Assembly: GCA_022496185.1 (NCBI GenBank)
Contig: WTXG01000042.1
Coordinates: 150,217 to 214,216 of the forward strand
DNA: 64,000 bases
Source of the DNA: Multifurca ochricompacta
Lineage: Eukaryota > Basidiomycota > Agaricomycetes > Russulales > Russulaceae
Reading direction: 5' to 3'
Shown here: positions 44,321-55,022 of the stretch, one piece after another
How positions within the stretch are numbered: position 1 is the stretch's first letter
Layout of the letters: the number at the start of each line of letters is the position of its first letter
Position numbers and translations under genes: made by a program
Notes under the pieces: model-generated
The model's database searches: none
The model's input: only the letters and a program-made list of their open reading frames with translations
What the model was told of the DNA's origin: nothing

Positions 44321-47026
44321 CAGTCGACATTCTCATAATGCATAGCCCTTGTTCCGGCCTCCTGCTATGCATGATGGGATTTTATGCATGATCATATTTG
44401 TGACAAATGTGACAAAATGTGACATTTTTCGAAAATTTTTACATTGCTAGCACCTCAGTGCTCGTATAGAAGGTCTAAGATGTGATAGAAGTATTATAAT
44501 TAAGGGGGGGCACTCCAAAACTTGTCCAAAGTAACTTGAGTTTTTGTAGTAAACTCTAATTGGTGCAAATGAGCACGTAACTTGCACAGTTGTTGCTGTA
44601 GAATTAGTGTTGAGACACCCTCTGCATTAGAGTAATGCAAGCAGAGTTTCTCAAGCTGCTCACAAAGTCCCTGTACCTCCTTTGCTGATAGCCCTTCATC
44701 TCCACTCCCTTCCTCTTCATCATCATCCATATCCTCCTCTGGGGTGTCTGTAGTCATGCGGAGAGCTTCTGCAATGATATCATCATCACCAACAGGGAAC
44801 TGGTAATTGAAATGGCCAATCTCAGTCTCCTCAATTGGATTGAGAAGATCTTCAAGTGTTGGGGCAGTGCCCTGGATGTGCTTGTGTTGCTGCAAGTTGT
44901 CAACAGCACACATGAGTTCCACTTCCAAGTCTTGAAGTTGGCTGAAGGGTGCTATGGATGGATTGGCTGATGGTGCAGGTGCGGCAGGTGGTGGTGATGA
45001 CAAAGATGTGGTGGCTGGAGAGGACCTGATGGCTTGGGTGGCCATTTTTTCGATTGCAGCTGCTGCAGCTGGTATGTCTTCTTCAGCTTCGAAAACAATA
45101 TCAAAGGCTGACTTCCAGTCTGCAAATTGAAATCTAGAGCCCAGGTATGCCTGCAAGTGAGCTTCAGCATCTATAAATGACATCTCAGTTCCTGCATATT
45201 CCTTGATGATTGCCCATGCAACTGGATCAGAAGTGGGTACACTTGGAGAAGTTGAAGGTACAGATGAGGGAGAGATGGTAGGGGGGTTTATGGAGGTATT
45301 TGTAGAGCTGTTTTGGTGGATATACCTGCCCAAATCTCATTAGGAGGTCTTCATGGATTAGACAGAAGACTCACTTTTGTATCCCACAATGATTCCAGCA
45401 GTTTGCAATGCTTTCGGCACTCACTGCATCCCAAGCCATCCGAACCATGAGCATCACCTCCAGTAAATTGACTTTATAAATATCATCCTCCCCTGCTTCA
45501 TCCAGTTCAATGGCTCACATGCAAAAAGCCTTCCGGTAATGAGCCTTAACACATCAAATGATGCCTGCATCTAGAGGCTGCACATGTGAGGTGAGGTTGG
45601 CAAGGAATGGCTCAAGACGGATGTTGGTTGGCTCATAATCAATATTGTGGCCTGGGAAGTTGTCCAGTAGCAAGCAGATGTGTCTGTTTTGGTGGCGAAA
45701 GTGGATGTCAATTTGTTTGATCCATCTGCAAGCAGGTTATCAGTCTCAAAATGGGTACATATAGGGTAATTGAAGGACTTACTCTTCAAAATACTGGGAA
45801 GTCATCCATGCTGTCTTGTTATTGCGATAATAAAAACCAGCCTGCTGAGGTGAGGTTTTCTTGAAGCATTGTGGTTGTTTGGACTTCCCAATGTAGAAAA
45901 TTGGTAACTTTTCACTGCCATCAGCATTGCATGCAAATGTTACAGTAATTCGAAATTTGTTTGATTTCTTCCCTTTCATCTGCTTTGAAGCAAGACCTTG
46001 ATCTGGTGGTGCAAATCCAAATAGACCGCTCTCATCAACATTCCACCTGTCTCTCTTTGCATAAGGGGCTAGGATTTTTGACACCCATTTCCTCTCATCT
46101 TCTGCTGCGTCCTGGTCTGCTGAAGCTGCCTCTCCATGCCTCCTGTATTCTTTCAAGTTATAACTACAAGAAATTGTCACCATTAAACCACAATTGTTGT
46201 GCAAAGAGGCTTACGCTTGACAGAATTTCTGAACCCACCCATCACTATGCAGCCTCTCCTCTTCTGGAACATCCATTAAATCCTCAAATATACCTCGTTT
46301 GGTGACAAGCATGGCAGATGTCACATGCTCCAGCTTTTCTTCCATATGCTTGACCCATAAAACAAGAGCCTTTTCAACATCAGGCCGAGTTACAACCCAG
46401 ACCCTCTTGCGTGAAAGGGCAGATGGGTTTGCAAGAAGATGTTGCTGATCTTCTTCTCATCCCTTTACAGCCAAATGACGAGAAAGAGCTGACTGAGAGA
46501 ATAGCAAAGCACCCTCTGTGTGGTTGGCAAAGTATTTTACCACTTCTGGCTGTGAGAGAGGTTGATTGTTATCGTAGTATTGCACAACTTTGAGCCAGTC
46601 AGATAGAGTTAAATTGCTCCGTGCATGCTTGGGCTTTGTTATGGCTGATGTTTTGGGTGGATTTTTGTTTTTGGAAGGTTTGGGAGGCTGATTATAGGGC
46701 TTCTGGCCTTGGCAGGGCTTGTGTTTGACATTTCTGGCAGGCATCAATGAAGAGAAAATTTCCAGGCACTCCTGGCATTTGTTTGAGCTTTACATCAGCA
46801 TTTTAGACTTGATGCACAAGCAGACACACAGTATTTGGGGACCACTTCCAGCCACAAATTACTAAATATGGTAAATATGGTAATGCATAACCCCAAAATG
46901 TGCCATGCATTATTTGAAATGAGAATGCATGCATAAATCCCTATGTCCCATGTTGGTTCCAGCCTCAAGCCATGCATTATTGGAGGTTATGCATTATTAG
47001 GTCATGCATTATGAGGATATCGACTG
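44321..47026 (-). mobile_element. Pogo-like DNA transposon P2
   Basis: 2706 bp, inverted relative to P1, flanked by TA (44319-44320 and 47027-47028). All ORFs outside two homopolymer differences translate identically to P1. It is inserted in the 3' LTR of gypsy 3. With P1 it forms a 2.7-kb inverted repeat pair about 5 kb apart. Confidence 0.92.
44500..46744 (-). pseudogene. P2 transposase (pogo, DDD), three TGA stops
   Basis: Same gene as in P1: ATG at 46744; introns at 46164-46214, 45726-45782 and 45326-45374; catalytic motifs WNVDESGLF, LLLDNFPGHN and VQPLDAGII. The last exon is in frame here (the C-run near 45285 has one more C than P1) and ends SAPP at 44500. TGA codons at 46457-46459, 45554-45556 and 45515-45517 are the same three as in P1. 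Apart from these the gene is complete, about 660 codons. Confidence 0.85.
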
Positions 47027-47154
47027 TACTTAGTTATCAAGTGTAGGTAATGGAAATCATTGCAAAACCCGAAACACGAAGTAAGTCATAAATGCGAAAT
47101 CATGATAAATGTCACATTACCCCCCTCCTACAGTTGTGCTTGCCCCAAGCACCT

Positions 47155-48366
47155 CTAGACATCACATGTGAGGTCAACGACACAAGATGGAGTGTGGTGC
47201 AGACAGCATTGCCGAGGTAAGTGGGTACTGCCTATACCACCTGCTTGAAGGATGGCGCATAGTTCGGGATGTGGGGCATAATGAGTGGCCTCCTCTGGGC
47301 ATATACGTTGATTGTTAGCATAGGCATATGTTAAGAAGGGAAATAATCTGTGGTACATGTCTCCTCTTGAAAGGGCGTGTATGGCTAATTGGATGTCTTG
47401 ATTTGCATGGTCCGCTTGGCGACACCAGTGGGCTAATTTGTAGTGAGCCTGATCCAAGCGTCTAGTAGCATATCGATAGCGAGAGACTTCTGCCCACGCA
47501 CCTGGGTCTTGTAGGTCATCTAGGGCTGAGCTAACTAAGGGTGTGAAGGTCTGTTCTGCCTTGAACAGGCGCTGTTGGAATCGTGTGAGGATTGGGTTTG
47601 ATCCCCAAGTGAAGTGTGGATGGGGTCGGGCATAAAGTGGAAGGTAAGTAATTGGTTGTCCTGCTCCCATAGTGAAAGTGATGCATGGGTCGGCATGTTG
47701 ATACTCAAAGGCCAGCCATCAGGCCACATTGATCTGGCCCTCATAGTCAGAGATGTGGTGCTCGATGTAGTAAGGGGCATGTATATGATTGTGTTGGAAG
47801 GGTGGAGGAGGAGGATCATAGTTTCTGTGTGCTGCCACATTAACCTCAGCTGCTGTTTGTGCTACTACAGCCTCGTCAGGGAGTTGACCTAGTTCTGGAG
47901 AGACTGGGCGATACACTGCAGCCTTGTCAGTAGTCTTGGGGGGGTTGTAGATCGCTTCCAGATGCATCCTAGCTTCCTGGAGCATAGCAAGAACTCTAGT
48001 TTGAACCTTGAGCTCCAGATTTTGATTTTGTGCAGTTAGTGTGATTGCATTAGTCACATTTTGGGAAGGATTGTCTGTCATAGGGAAAGAAAGGTGCAGT
48101 GGAGGTGTTTGGGTTGTCGGAGTGGGGGGAAGCATTGGGGCGTCCATGGGTTGTCTTAGGGCTGCTTTAGTTGCTGCATCGTTTACTGCTGCTATAGTTT
48201 GGTCAATGATGGTGGGATTTGTAACACTGGTGGGAATGTGGCGAGATGTGGACAATCTGGGGGTGTTGCGTGGTCGTTTGCAAATGGAGGGGTGGTTTGT
48301 GCATTTAGTATGAGCCAGGGTGAAGGATTTTAAGTGGGGTATGGAATGGTAGAATGGAAAATTCAC
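47155..48366 (-). pseudogene. Gypsy 3 accessory ORF3 (unknown function), one TGA
   Basis: The best preserved copy of ORF3: one frame of about 400 codons with a single TGA at 47719-47721. N-terminus with AHTK (the ATG of A and 2 appears changed to CTG, so the start is unclear), a Pro/Thr-rich part, FPMTDNPSQNVTNAI, LELKVQTRVLAMLQEARMHL (likely helical), then YLPLYARPHPHFTWGSNPIL and the conserved C-terminus (YRYATRRLDQAHYKLAHW, LSRGDMYHRLFPFLTYAY, ELCAILQAGGIGS). No Cys cluster, signal peptide or membrane helix is evident. Function unknown. Confidence 0.68.
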
Positions 48367-49970
48367 CCCCTTTTAAGGACGGCATCAACCCTGATGCTGC
48401 GAAAGAGAACTATGATATTGCGTGAGGAGATCTGGGGTGTGACAGTTGTTTTCATCAACCCAGGAATTTTCACTTGCCGGATAGCTGACCCAGCTGACCA
48501 GGTATTGTAATCATTTGTTATGGCCAAAGAGTCTGTGATCTAGGATGGAGGCAACTTCATATTCTTCTTCCTGATTAATCAGGTCAGGTGGGGGATGCAA
48601 AAAGTTGGGGCCATGGGCATCTGTCTCACAATAGGGCGATAGGAGGTCGGTGTGGAAGACGTTATGTATTTTCATATGTGAAGGTAATGATAAGCGATAA
48701 GCAATGGGGGAGATCTGGGCCAAGATCATGAAGGGGCTGTATCGTCGTGGGGCAAGTTTGGTCGAGGGAAAGTGTGTCTTGAGGTTTTTACCTTCTAATT
48801 AAACTTGTGAGCTGACAGAGAAGGCGGGTTGGGGTGGAGGGCACGCACACGATCGGAGTGCTTCTTCTGCTCAGGTGCGTGCTGCTAGGAGATTTTGAAT
48901 TCGAGCATTCACTTGTGGGACATCCATATCTATTGTCTGAGCATTCCAGGTAAAGGTAGTCCCATGGAGTAACATGTGGGGGGTTAACTTAGTCTTATCG
49001 TGTGGCCAAGAGTTATGGACATATTCGGCTAGTGGTAAGTAATGAGGCCATTGATACTGATTGTCACCAAGCCATAGTCATAGGTATTGCTTGAGCCAGA
49101 GATTCATCCATTTGCTCAAACCATCTGTTTGAGGATGAAACGCTGTAGACAGGTTTTGTTGAATGTGTAGGACTTTTGCTAGCACACGCGAGAAATGAGA
49201 TGTGAATCGGGGATCGCGATCAGAGATAACTTGTCATGGGATGCCAAAGAACGGGAAGAGATGTCGGTAGTAGAGTGTGGCAATCCCTTCACCTGTAATG
49301 TTTTTCGAGCAGGGGATAAACTTCGCGGATTTCGAGCATCCTTGGTCGACAATCATGAGCACCGTGTCATATCTGTCTGATGGTGGGAGATCTGTAATGA
49401 GATCCATAGCAACATATTGAAATGGACCGGCAGAAGCCAGTACATCTAGTGGGAAAGAAGGGGCCTTCTTTGTGAGTTTCGGCTTATTTTCTTGACATTT
49501 AGCACATCCTCGGATGTAATCTTGTATGAATTCCTGTAAGCCAGTACCTGAATATTCTTGTTGGACTTTCCATGTTGTCTTATCTATCCCCAGGTGTCCC
49601 ACTAGTACGTGGTCGTGATGCCGTTGAAGGATCTCACAGCGTTCGGCTAGTGCCTTGGGGAATGGAAGTTTTGCATCGGAGATTGCATTGATAAATAGAT
49701 TGGTGGGTAAAACAGTGACTTCGTCATTGTCATCTTCACCCTGGTTGGCGTCGGGTTGGCGTGAGAGCATATCTGTGACAGTGTGTAATTTTCCCAGGAC
49801 ATGTTCCAACAAAAAGTCAAAGTCGGTGAGCTCTTGGAGCCATCGGGCCTGTTGTTGGTTAAGTTTCTGGGGTTCCTTAAAGTATTGCAAATTGTTGTGA
49901 TCTGTACGGACTTGGACTTTATGTCTTGCTCCCAAAAGATACTGATGCCAAGATCGGAGAGTGACTATAA
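48367..49970 (-). pseudogene. pol: Gypsy 3 integrase, chromodomain and end of RNase H
   Basis: From 49983 leftward: RNase H end (RSWHQYLLGARHKVQVRTDH), HHCC domain (HDHVLVGHLG, CAKCQENK), AMDLITDLPPSDRYD, then breaks; the second Asp region (SDRDPRFTS-like) and Glu region are disrupted near 49100-49240. SLPSHMKIHNVFHTDLLSPY and a partial chromodomain follow to about 48400. Multiple stops and frameshifts; clearly the ortholog of the gypsy 2 integrase. Confidence 0.75.
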
Positions 49971-50200
49971 TAGGGCATAGCACAAGTCTGGGTAACTCAC
50001 GAGTTTTTTGAGTAGAGCCGTGGGAAAACTCGCAGGTATTGATACTCGCGGATCTGGGTGATCCGTGGGAAAATACTCATGCAGATCCGGGTATTGATTT
50101 TGGCACCCCGGGTACCTGCACAGGTACTTGCAGAATACTCGTGGGAATATTATTATATAAAATTATTTTTTTACTAGGCTTGTCAACCTAGAACAGAAAT

Positions 50201-50276
50201 GGCTGAAACATGGATTGAACCTAAGACCTCTGGGAACAAGCTTGGTCCAGTGCTCTAACCACTAAGCCACCCAGCC
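50201..50276 (-). tRNA. tRNA-like sequence (pseudo-tRNA or SINE head)
   Basis: A 76-nt minus-strand sequence with a perfect A-box (TGGCTTAGTGG) and a good B-box (GGTTCAATCC). The 7-bp acceptor stem (GGCTGGG with TTCAGCC, two G-U pairs) and 4-bp D stem (GCTT with GAGC) form. The anticodon arm only pairs if the loop is enlarged, and the T stem has mismatches. So it is probably a decayed tRNA or a tRNA-derived SINE head rather than a working tRNA. An A-rich stretch follows about 25 nt downstream (around 50164-50178). Confidence 0.45.
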
Positions 50277-50319
50277 TCACTAGTAAAGACACACAATATA
50301 TTATATATAGGGTTATGCA

Positions 50320-51285
50320 GAATTGTGAACGTGTTTTGATCTTATCACTTGTATTATCTTAGATGTATATCTTTAGTATCTAATTAATTGTGAACACATT
50401 TTTGATCTTATCACTTAGATGTACATCCCAAGTATCTAATTAGTTGTGAACGCATTTTTGATCTTATCACTCAGATGTACATTCCAAGTATCTAATTAGT
50501 TGTGAATGCATTTTGATCTTATCACTTAGATGTTGTCACAGTTAGGTGTGGAACTGTGTTGGGGATCGTGTGGGAGCTAGCCTCCCAAGTCGTGTCAAGA
50601 TAAGTCAAGGCTCTAGGTCACAGCAAAGTCAAGTTCTGGTCAAGCCCACAATGAAGTTGAGGGCATGCGTGAGAATTGAAGTCGACGGCAGAGACACTCA
50701 GTCCTGCAGCAAGTTCAAGATGATGAAGGCTCTCCAAGTCACATCTTGGAGAGTTCAAGTGGGGTTCTAACTGAGAGGACTCAAGGATTCCGAAGCACCT
50801 TTGATTGAACACAAGAGAACAGACTTAGTCTGTCTCTCTACTTTACTGTACTTTAAATACAAGTAGTTCTAGCTATGTCATAGTAAATAGAAGGTTCTAG
50901 GACTATGACATAGTATCTAAATGGTTGCACAGTAGAACTAGCTAGAACTAAGGAGAATTAGGAGGGGTCAGGCCCTCAGTAAGCAAACACTGGTGAAACA
51001 CGATGTCAAGTCATTAGTAACGTTGCAGGGAGAATTCTGTCACAGATGTACATCCCAAGTATCTAATTAATTGTGAACGCATTTTTGATCTTATCACTTG
51101 TATTAGATGTATATCCTAAGTATCTAATTAACTGTGAATGTGTTTTTGATCTTATCACTTAGATGTACATCCCAAGTATCTAATTAACTGTGAACACATT
51201 TTTGATCTTATCACTTAGATGTATATCCTAAGTATCTAATTAATTGTGAATGCATTTTTGATCTTATCAATTAGGTGTGATCCCG
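50320..51285. repeat. Minisatellite of ~56-bp units in hAT2, split by a solo LTR
   Basis: About eight units of the pattern GTATCTAATTA(A/G)TTGTGAA, ATTTTTGATCTTATCACTTAG, ATGTACATCCCAA. Four lie left of the solo LTR (50320-50533) and four right (51045-51285). Units differ by a few substitutions, many CG/TG/CA. No coding potential. Confidence 0.8.
50534..51044 (-). repeat. Solo LTR (gypsy A/2 family) in hAT2
   Basis: 511 bp, plus-strand TGTCACAGTTAGG to ATTCTGTCACA, with perfect 5-bp TSD GATGT (50529-50533 and 51045-51049). AGAACAGACTT at 50816-50826 is the self-priming segment. The youngest layer at this site. Confidence 0.9.
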
Positions 51286-51718
51286 GCATCTCTGTACCGA
51301 TGTGTGCCGACATGTGCATTCTTAAGCCTACCTTCCTAGATACGAAGGCAATGCACAGTCTGATCGGCACACCCCACACTTCGTGTTTTTTCACATTTTT
51401 TTGCATTTCTATAGATATTGTAACTGATTCTTGTTTTATTTTGGATTGGATGCATGATCTGACTTGAAACTTCGTGGGATTGTAGTAATATATATATTCT
51501 TTCTGTGTATGCAAGATGAAGATCTCTGGCTGCCTCAAACCTTACAAGTAAACCTATGAGTATACCCATGAGTACTTGGATCCATGCAAGTATAGGACTT
51601 GCGGCTCTGGGTGATCCATGGGAACATACTTGTGCAGATCCGAGTATGGGATTATCTAATCTAAATACCTGCAAGTTTGGATCCAGGTAACTCACAAGTG
51701 CACTTGTGCTAGGCCCTA

Positions 51719-52800
51719 GACTATAATGGCAAACAATTCTTGATTGTAAATGTCCCAGTTCCTTTGAGTTGCATCTAGGGTTTTCGACAAGTAGGCCACA
51801 GGATGGAGGCAGTCTTCGTGATCCTTTTGGCTGAGGGTGGCACCTAGAGCATATCTGGATGCGTCTGTATCTACAATAAAGGGTTTATCAAAGTCAGGTT
51901 GGGCAAGGACTGGTTGTGAGGTGACTCATTGCTTCAGCATATCAAAGGTGTTCTGCTCATGGCTTGTCCATCGCCATGGATTCTTTGCACTAGTAAGCAC
52001 GTTTAGGGGTGCTGCAATTTTACTAAACCCCTGAATGAAGCGACAATAGAACTGGCAAAATCCAAGGAACGAACGGACTTCCTTAATGGTGGTAGGCATT
52101 TTCCAGGTAGTAACTCCCTCCACTTTGACTGGGTCCATATGTACCTGGTTAGCTTCCAGAATAAGTCTGAGATATTCAATACGCGTTTGTTCGAAGGAAC
52201 ACTTCTCCAGTTTGAGGTATAGATCTAGTTTGCTAAGTTTGTCCAGGATGCGATGCACTTTATTGCGATGGTTCTGAAGGTCCTGGTCAGTATGGATCAG
52301 GATGTCATCCATATAGACCATGAACCAAGCCCTTCCTGAGGTGTCATGTTTGTTTAATTCTTCTGGAATTCTGCATTCATCATTGTTTGAAATGTTGTGG
52401 GAGAGTTTGTCAGGCCAAAGAACATGACATTAGGTTCATAGAGGCCATGATTTGTTTTGAATGCTGCCTTCCAGTGATCTTCCGGTGCTATCTGAACATT
52501 ATTATAACCCCATCAGATGTCCATCTTTGTGAAGAGCATGCTTCCATGAACTTGGTCAATTAGCTCAGGGATCAGTGGAAGTGGATATGTATTCCGAACG
52601 GTCCAGTCATTTAATTTTGGTAGTCTTGGACCGGTTGCAGTTTCCCATCCTTCTTTTTGATAAAGAAAAATGGCGAGGCATAAGGGGACTTTGATTCTTG
52701 TATGTACCCCTTCTGCAAGTGTTCCTCCAGGAAGCTGTTTAGTGCATCTTGTTCTCCTGGTCCGAGCGGGTAGATCTTGCAATCCAGGGTAGCAGGTGCA
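51719..52800 (-). pseudogene. pol: Gypsy 3 RT and RNase H
   Basis: RT fragments NTYPLPLIPELID, FFGLTNSPTTFQ-like, VYMDDILIHTDQDLQNHRNK and CSFEQTRIEYLRLILEANQV, then VRSFLGFCQFYCRFIQGFSK, and RNase H (DTDASRYALGATLSQKD-like) up to the hAT2 insertion. The YMDD is intact. Frameshifts near 52370 and 52620 and several TGA codons break it. Confidence 0.8.
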
Positions 52801-53440
52801 TCTGATTTTAACTCGATTTTATGATCCCAAGGCCGTGAGGCTGGGAATCATTGTGCTTCTTCGTCGCTGAAGACTTTCCGATGTTGATGGTATTCCTGTG
52901 GCATGATCTGATCCCAAGATTGTTCCATTTTATCCTTTGCTTTTATGGCCAGTTCTTGTGTGATGTTAAGGTGGCGGATGTGTTCTTTTGGTACGGTGAA
53001 GGAAATAGATTGCATTAGTTGTCCTGAGGTCCAGTTGATATTGGGGTTACTGGCCATGAACCATGGATATCCTAGGATCATGTCATCTATTCCAATAGAT
53101 GCTATATAGAACCGATGTTTCTGAGTGTCTCCTGCCATAGTAATAAGGAGGTCCACACATTGATCTATTTTCTTTGTGGCGTTAGGAGAGCTGTCCACAT
53201 TTTGTAATTTCTTTGGGATAGTTAATCTTTTTATGGGGAGTCGATGTTTAATTACTGTTCGGTAGCTGATAAAATTTTCGGTTGCACTGCTATCAACCAG
53301 TGCTTCTATTGTGGCCTCTTGATTCACTCCATGTAAGGGAACAAATAGTTTCATTGCTTTGAGTGGTGATCTAAATACATGGTGTGAGACTAGAGCCCAA
53401 ATGAAGGCCACGTCATTCAGGTGATATAAAAATCCTCATT
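52801..53440 (-). pseudogene. pol: Gypsy 3 protease
   Basis: Pol start in the -1 frame to gag (NDVAFIWALVSHHVFRSPLK), then the active-site region ALVDSSATENF, in which the Gly after Asp-Ser is Ser, and MILGYPWFMASNPNINW. A TGA at about 52848 (Arg expected in AQRFPA) precedes RT. The DSS change would probably impair the protease. Confidence 0.78.
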
Positions 53441-54909
53441 TCCTTTGAATTGATCTTGTAGCTCGAGACGTTGCTCATCTGTCATTGTCTTTAGAACCAT
53501 TGTGAGTGTTGACATGCTGATGGTAGGAGTGGCCGATACTGGGGAAGTTGCAGACGTCCCATTAGATCCGCTGGGTACCGCCACAGTCATGGGTGGTGCT
53601 TCCAAGATGGTGGTGGTCCAGGCCGAGTTACTTGGACTCGATCAGGATTTTCTATTGGGGCAATCTCAGACCAAGTGTCCTCATCGCCCACACTCAAAGC
53701 ACTGTCCCTCCTTTCTGTATTGTTCTTTTTCTTCTGTGGTAGTTGCTTTCCTGATAACATCCACATCCATCACATTTGGGTCCTTTTTGCGATAGAACAT
53801 GAACTTATTTCCCTGAGGTGACAGAGAGGTGGCTGTTTTATTCTTCGTTAGGCTTTTCATAAAAACCCAATTTGTGTGGTGACATCAGGCGGATGTTGAT
53901 GCTTCTTCAAAATTTTCTGGCTGATCTTGAGTCAGCATTGTCATGACCAATTGGGTTGGTAAGCCATGATAGAAGTATTGTCATGCAGCTGTGTCATCGA
54001 TGTGTAGTCTGGCCCGAATGGCTAAGTCATGGAATTCAGCGATATAGTCATCAATATTTCCCTCCTTCATTTGTAATTTCTCAAGTGCCTGTAATGCTTT
54101 TTGTCCTGCTGCAACATCTGTCCATGCAGCAAGGAATGTTTGCTGGAATGTTTCCCACATGTTTACAACTCCGATTCGTCCTGCGTTGATGTCGGCCAGC
54201 CAATATACTTGTTCCTCAACCCATCAATTGACTTTTGGACCACAAATTATTCCTAACATGTAGGCCACCTTGGAGCGTTCGTTCTGGACTAGGGGCACGA
54301 ACACATTAAGGGCAAAGTGGAGTTCAAGCAAGGCAAACCATTATTTTGCATGGGCCCTGTACCGTCAAAGTAGGAGGGAGGGGCCCCTTCCATGTGTCCT
54401 CCCTGTGGCATCGGGATGGGGGCTCCCTGGGGGTTTCCTCCTGATTCCCTCCAGGGTCTCCTCCTGGATTCCTCCAGGGTTCCCTCCTGGGTTTCCTCCA
54501 GGGTTCCCGCCTAGGTTTCCTCCAGAGTGCCCACTTGGATTCCCTCCAGGGTGTCCTCCTGGACTTCCTCCTGGTGGGCCTCCTAAATTGGGAGGATCAT
54601 TCTTTGGTTGTCTCGTGGGGTGGCTAAGTTGGTTATGTGTTCGTCCTGGTTCGGTAAGTGTGATAGTAGCCATTTCTTCAAAAGGTGGTGGAGGTCTGGA
54701 TGGGAGAGGTGCTGTGGGGGTTTCGGTTTGGGGGCTTTTGGCAGGGGAATTGCTTGCGAGTAATGCAAAGTGATTTCAGTTTTCAAATGGTATGTCTCCA
54801 AATCTTTGTCTGGCTGACTGTTCTGGTAGGTTTCGTTCTGGTGACTGGTAGTCGAGGGATTTGTTGTCTGTTGAGGAGGCTGAGGAGGTCGAAGGGGTCT
54901 GGGGTTCAC
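53417..54909 (-). pseudogene. gag: Gypsy 3 Gag with Gly/Pro/Asn repeat
   Basis: N-terminal Pro-rich frame from 54909, then a frame with about ten (P)GGNPGG-type repeats (54440-54600) that A and 2 lack. Next comes a decayed capsid core (VQNERSKVA, AGQKALQALEKLQMKEGNID), a CCHC knuckle near 53700 (CFECGR followed by TGA, then GHLV) and the tail QFKGNEDFYIT ending at 53417. Many stops. The gag stop/pol overlap matches A and 2. Confidence 0.75.
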
Positions 54910-55022
54910 ATGCCGAATACAACGTGATTGTTCCAGGTTCGTGCAAGGGGACGCGTTGTCAGTTGCCTTGCAGTTTTGGGTGAGTGGTTCTGTTTTCTGT
55001 GAAGTCTGTAAGTCTGTTCTAA
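54910..55022 (-). promoter_or_regulatory. Gypsy 3 leader with self-priming PBS
   Basis: AGAACAGACTT (minus, 55010-55020) two bases from the LTR; its complement is in the LTR at 55280-55290. Same arrangement as in A and 2. Confidence 0.7.

Larger units (their letters stand above)
43825..47116 (-). repeat. 3' LTR of gypsy 3, split by pogo P2
   Basis: LTR sequence at 43825-44320 and 47027-47116, about 584 bp without P2. The plus strand starts TGTCACAGCCAGG and ends AAATGTCACA. The self-priming complement AGAACAGACTT lies at 44082-44092. The purine tract GGAGGGGGGTAA (minus) follows just inside (47117-47128). Confidence 0.88.
49971..51718. mobile_element. hAT2: non-autonomous hAT-like element, 1748 bp
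   Basis: Terminal inverted repeat TAGGGC(A/C)TAGCACAAGT at both ends and a perfect 8-bp TSD GACTATAA (49963-49970 and 51719-51726). Inserted in the RNase H part of gypsy 3. It encodes no transposase. Inside are a GC-rich subterminal zone with GGGTAACTC/GATCTGGGTGATCC motifs at both ends, a tRNA-like sequence, a ~56-bp minisatellite, and a solo LTR that splits the minisatellite. Confidence 0.85.

Noticed and set aside
50320..51285. Possible CRISPR array from regularly spaced repeats
   Set aside because: The ~56-bp units are contiguous minisatellite repeats without unique spacers, inside a eukaryotic hAT element.
54270..54773. Collagen-like plus-strand ORF rich in Pro/Gly
   Set aside because: It is the antisense shadow of the Gly/Pro/Asn repeat in gypsy 3 Gag.
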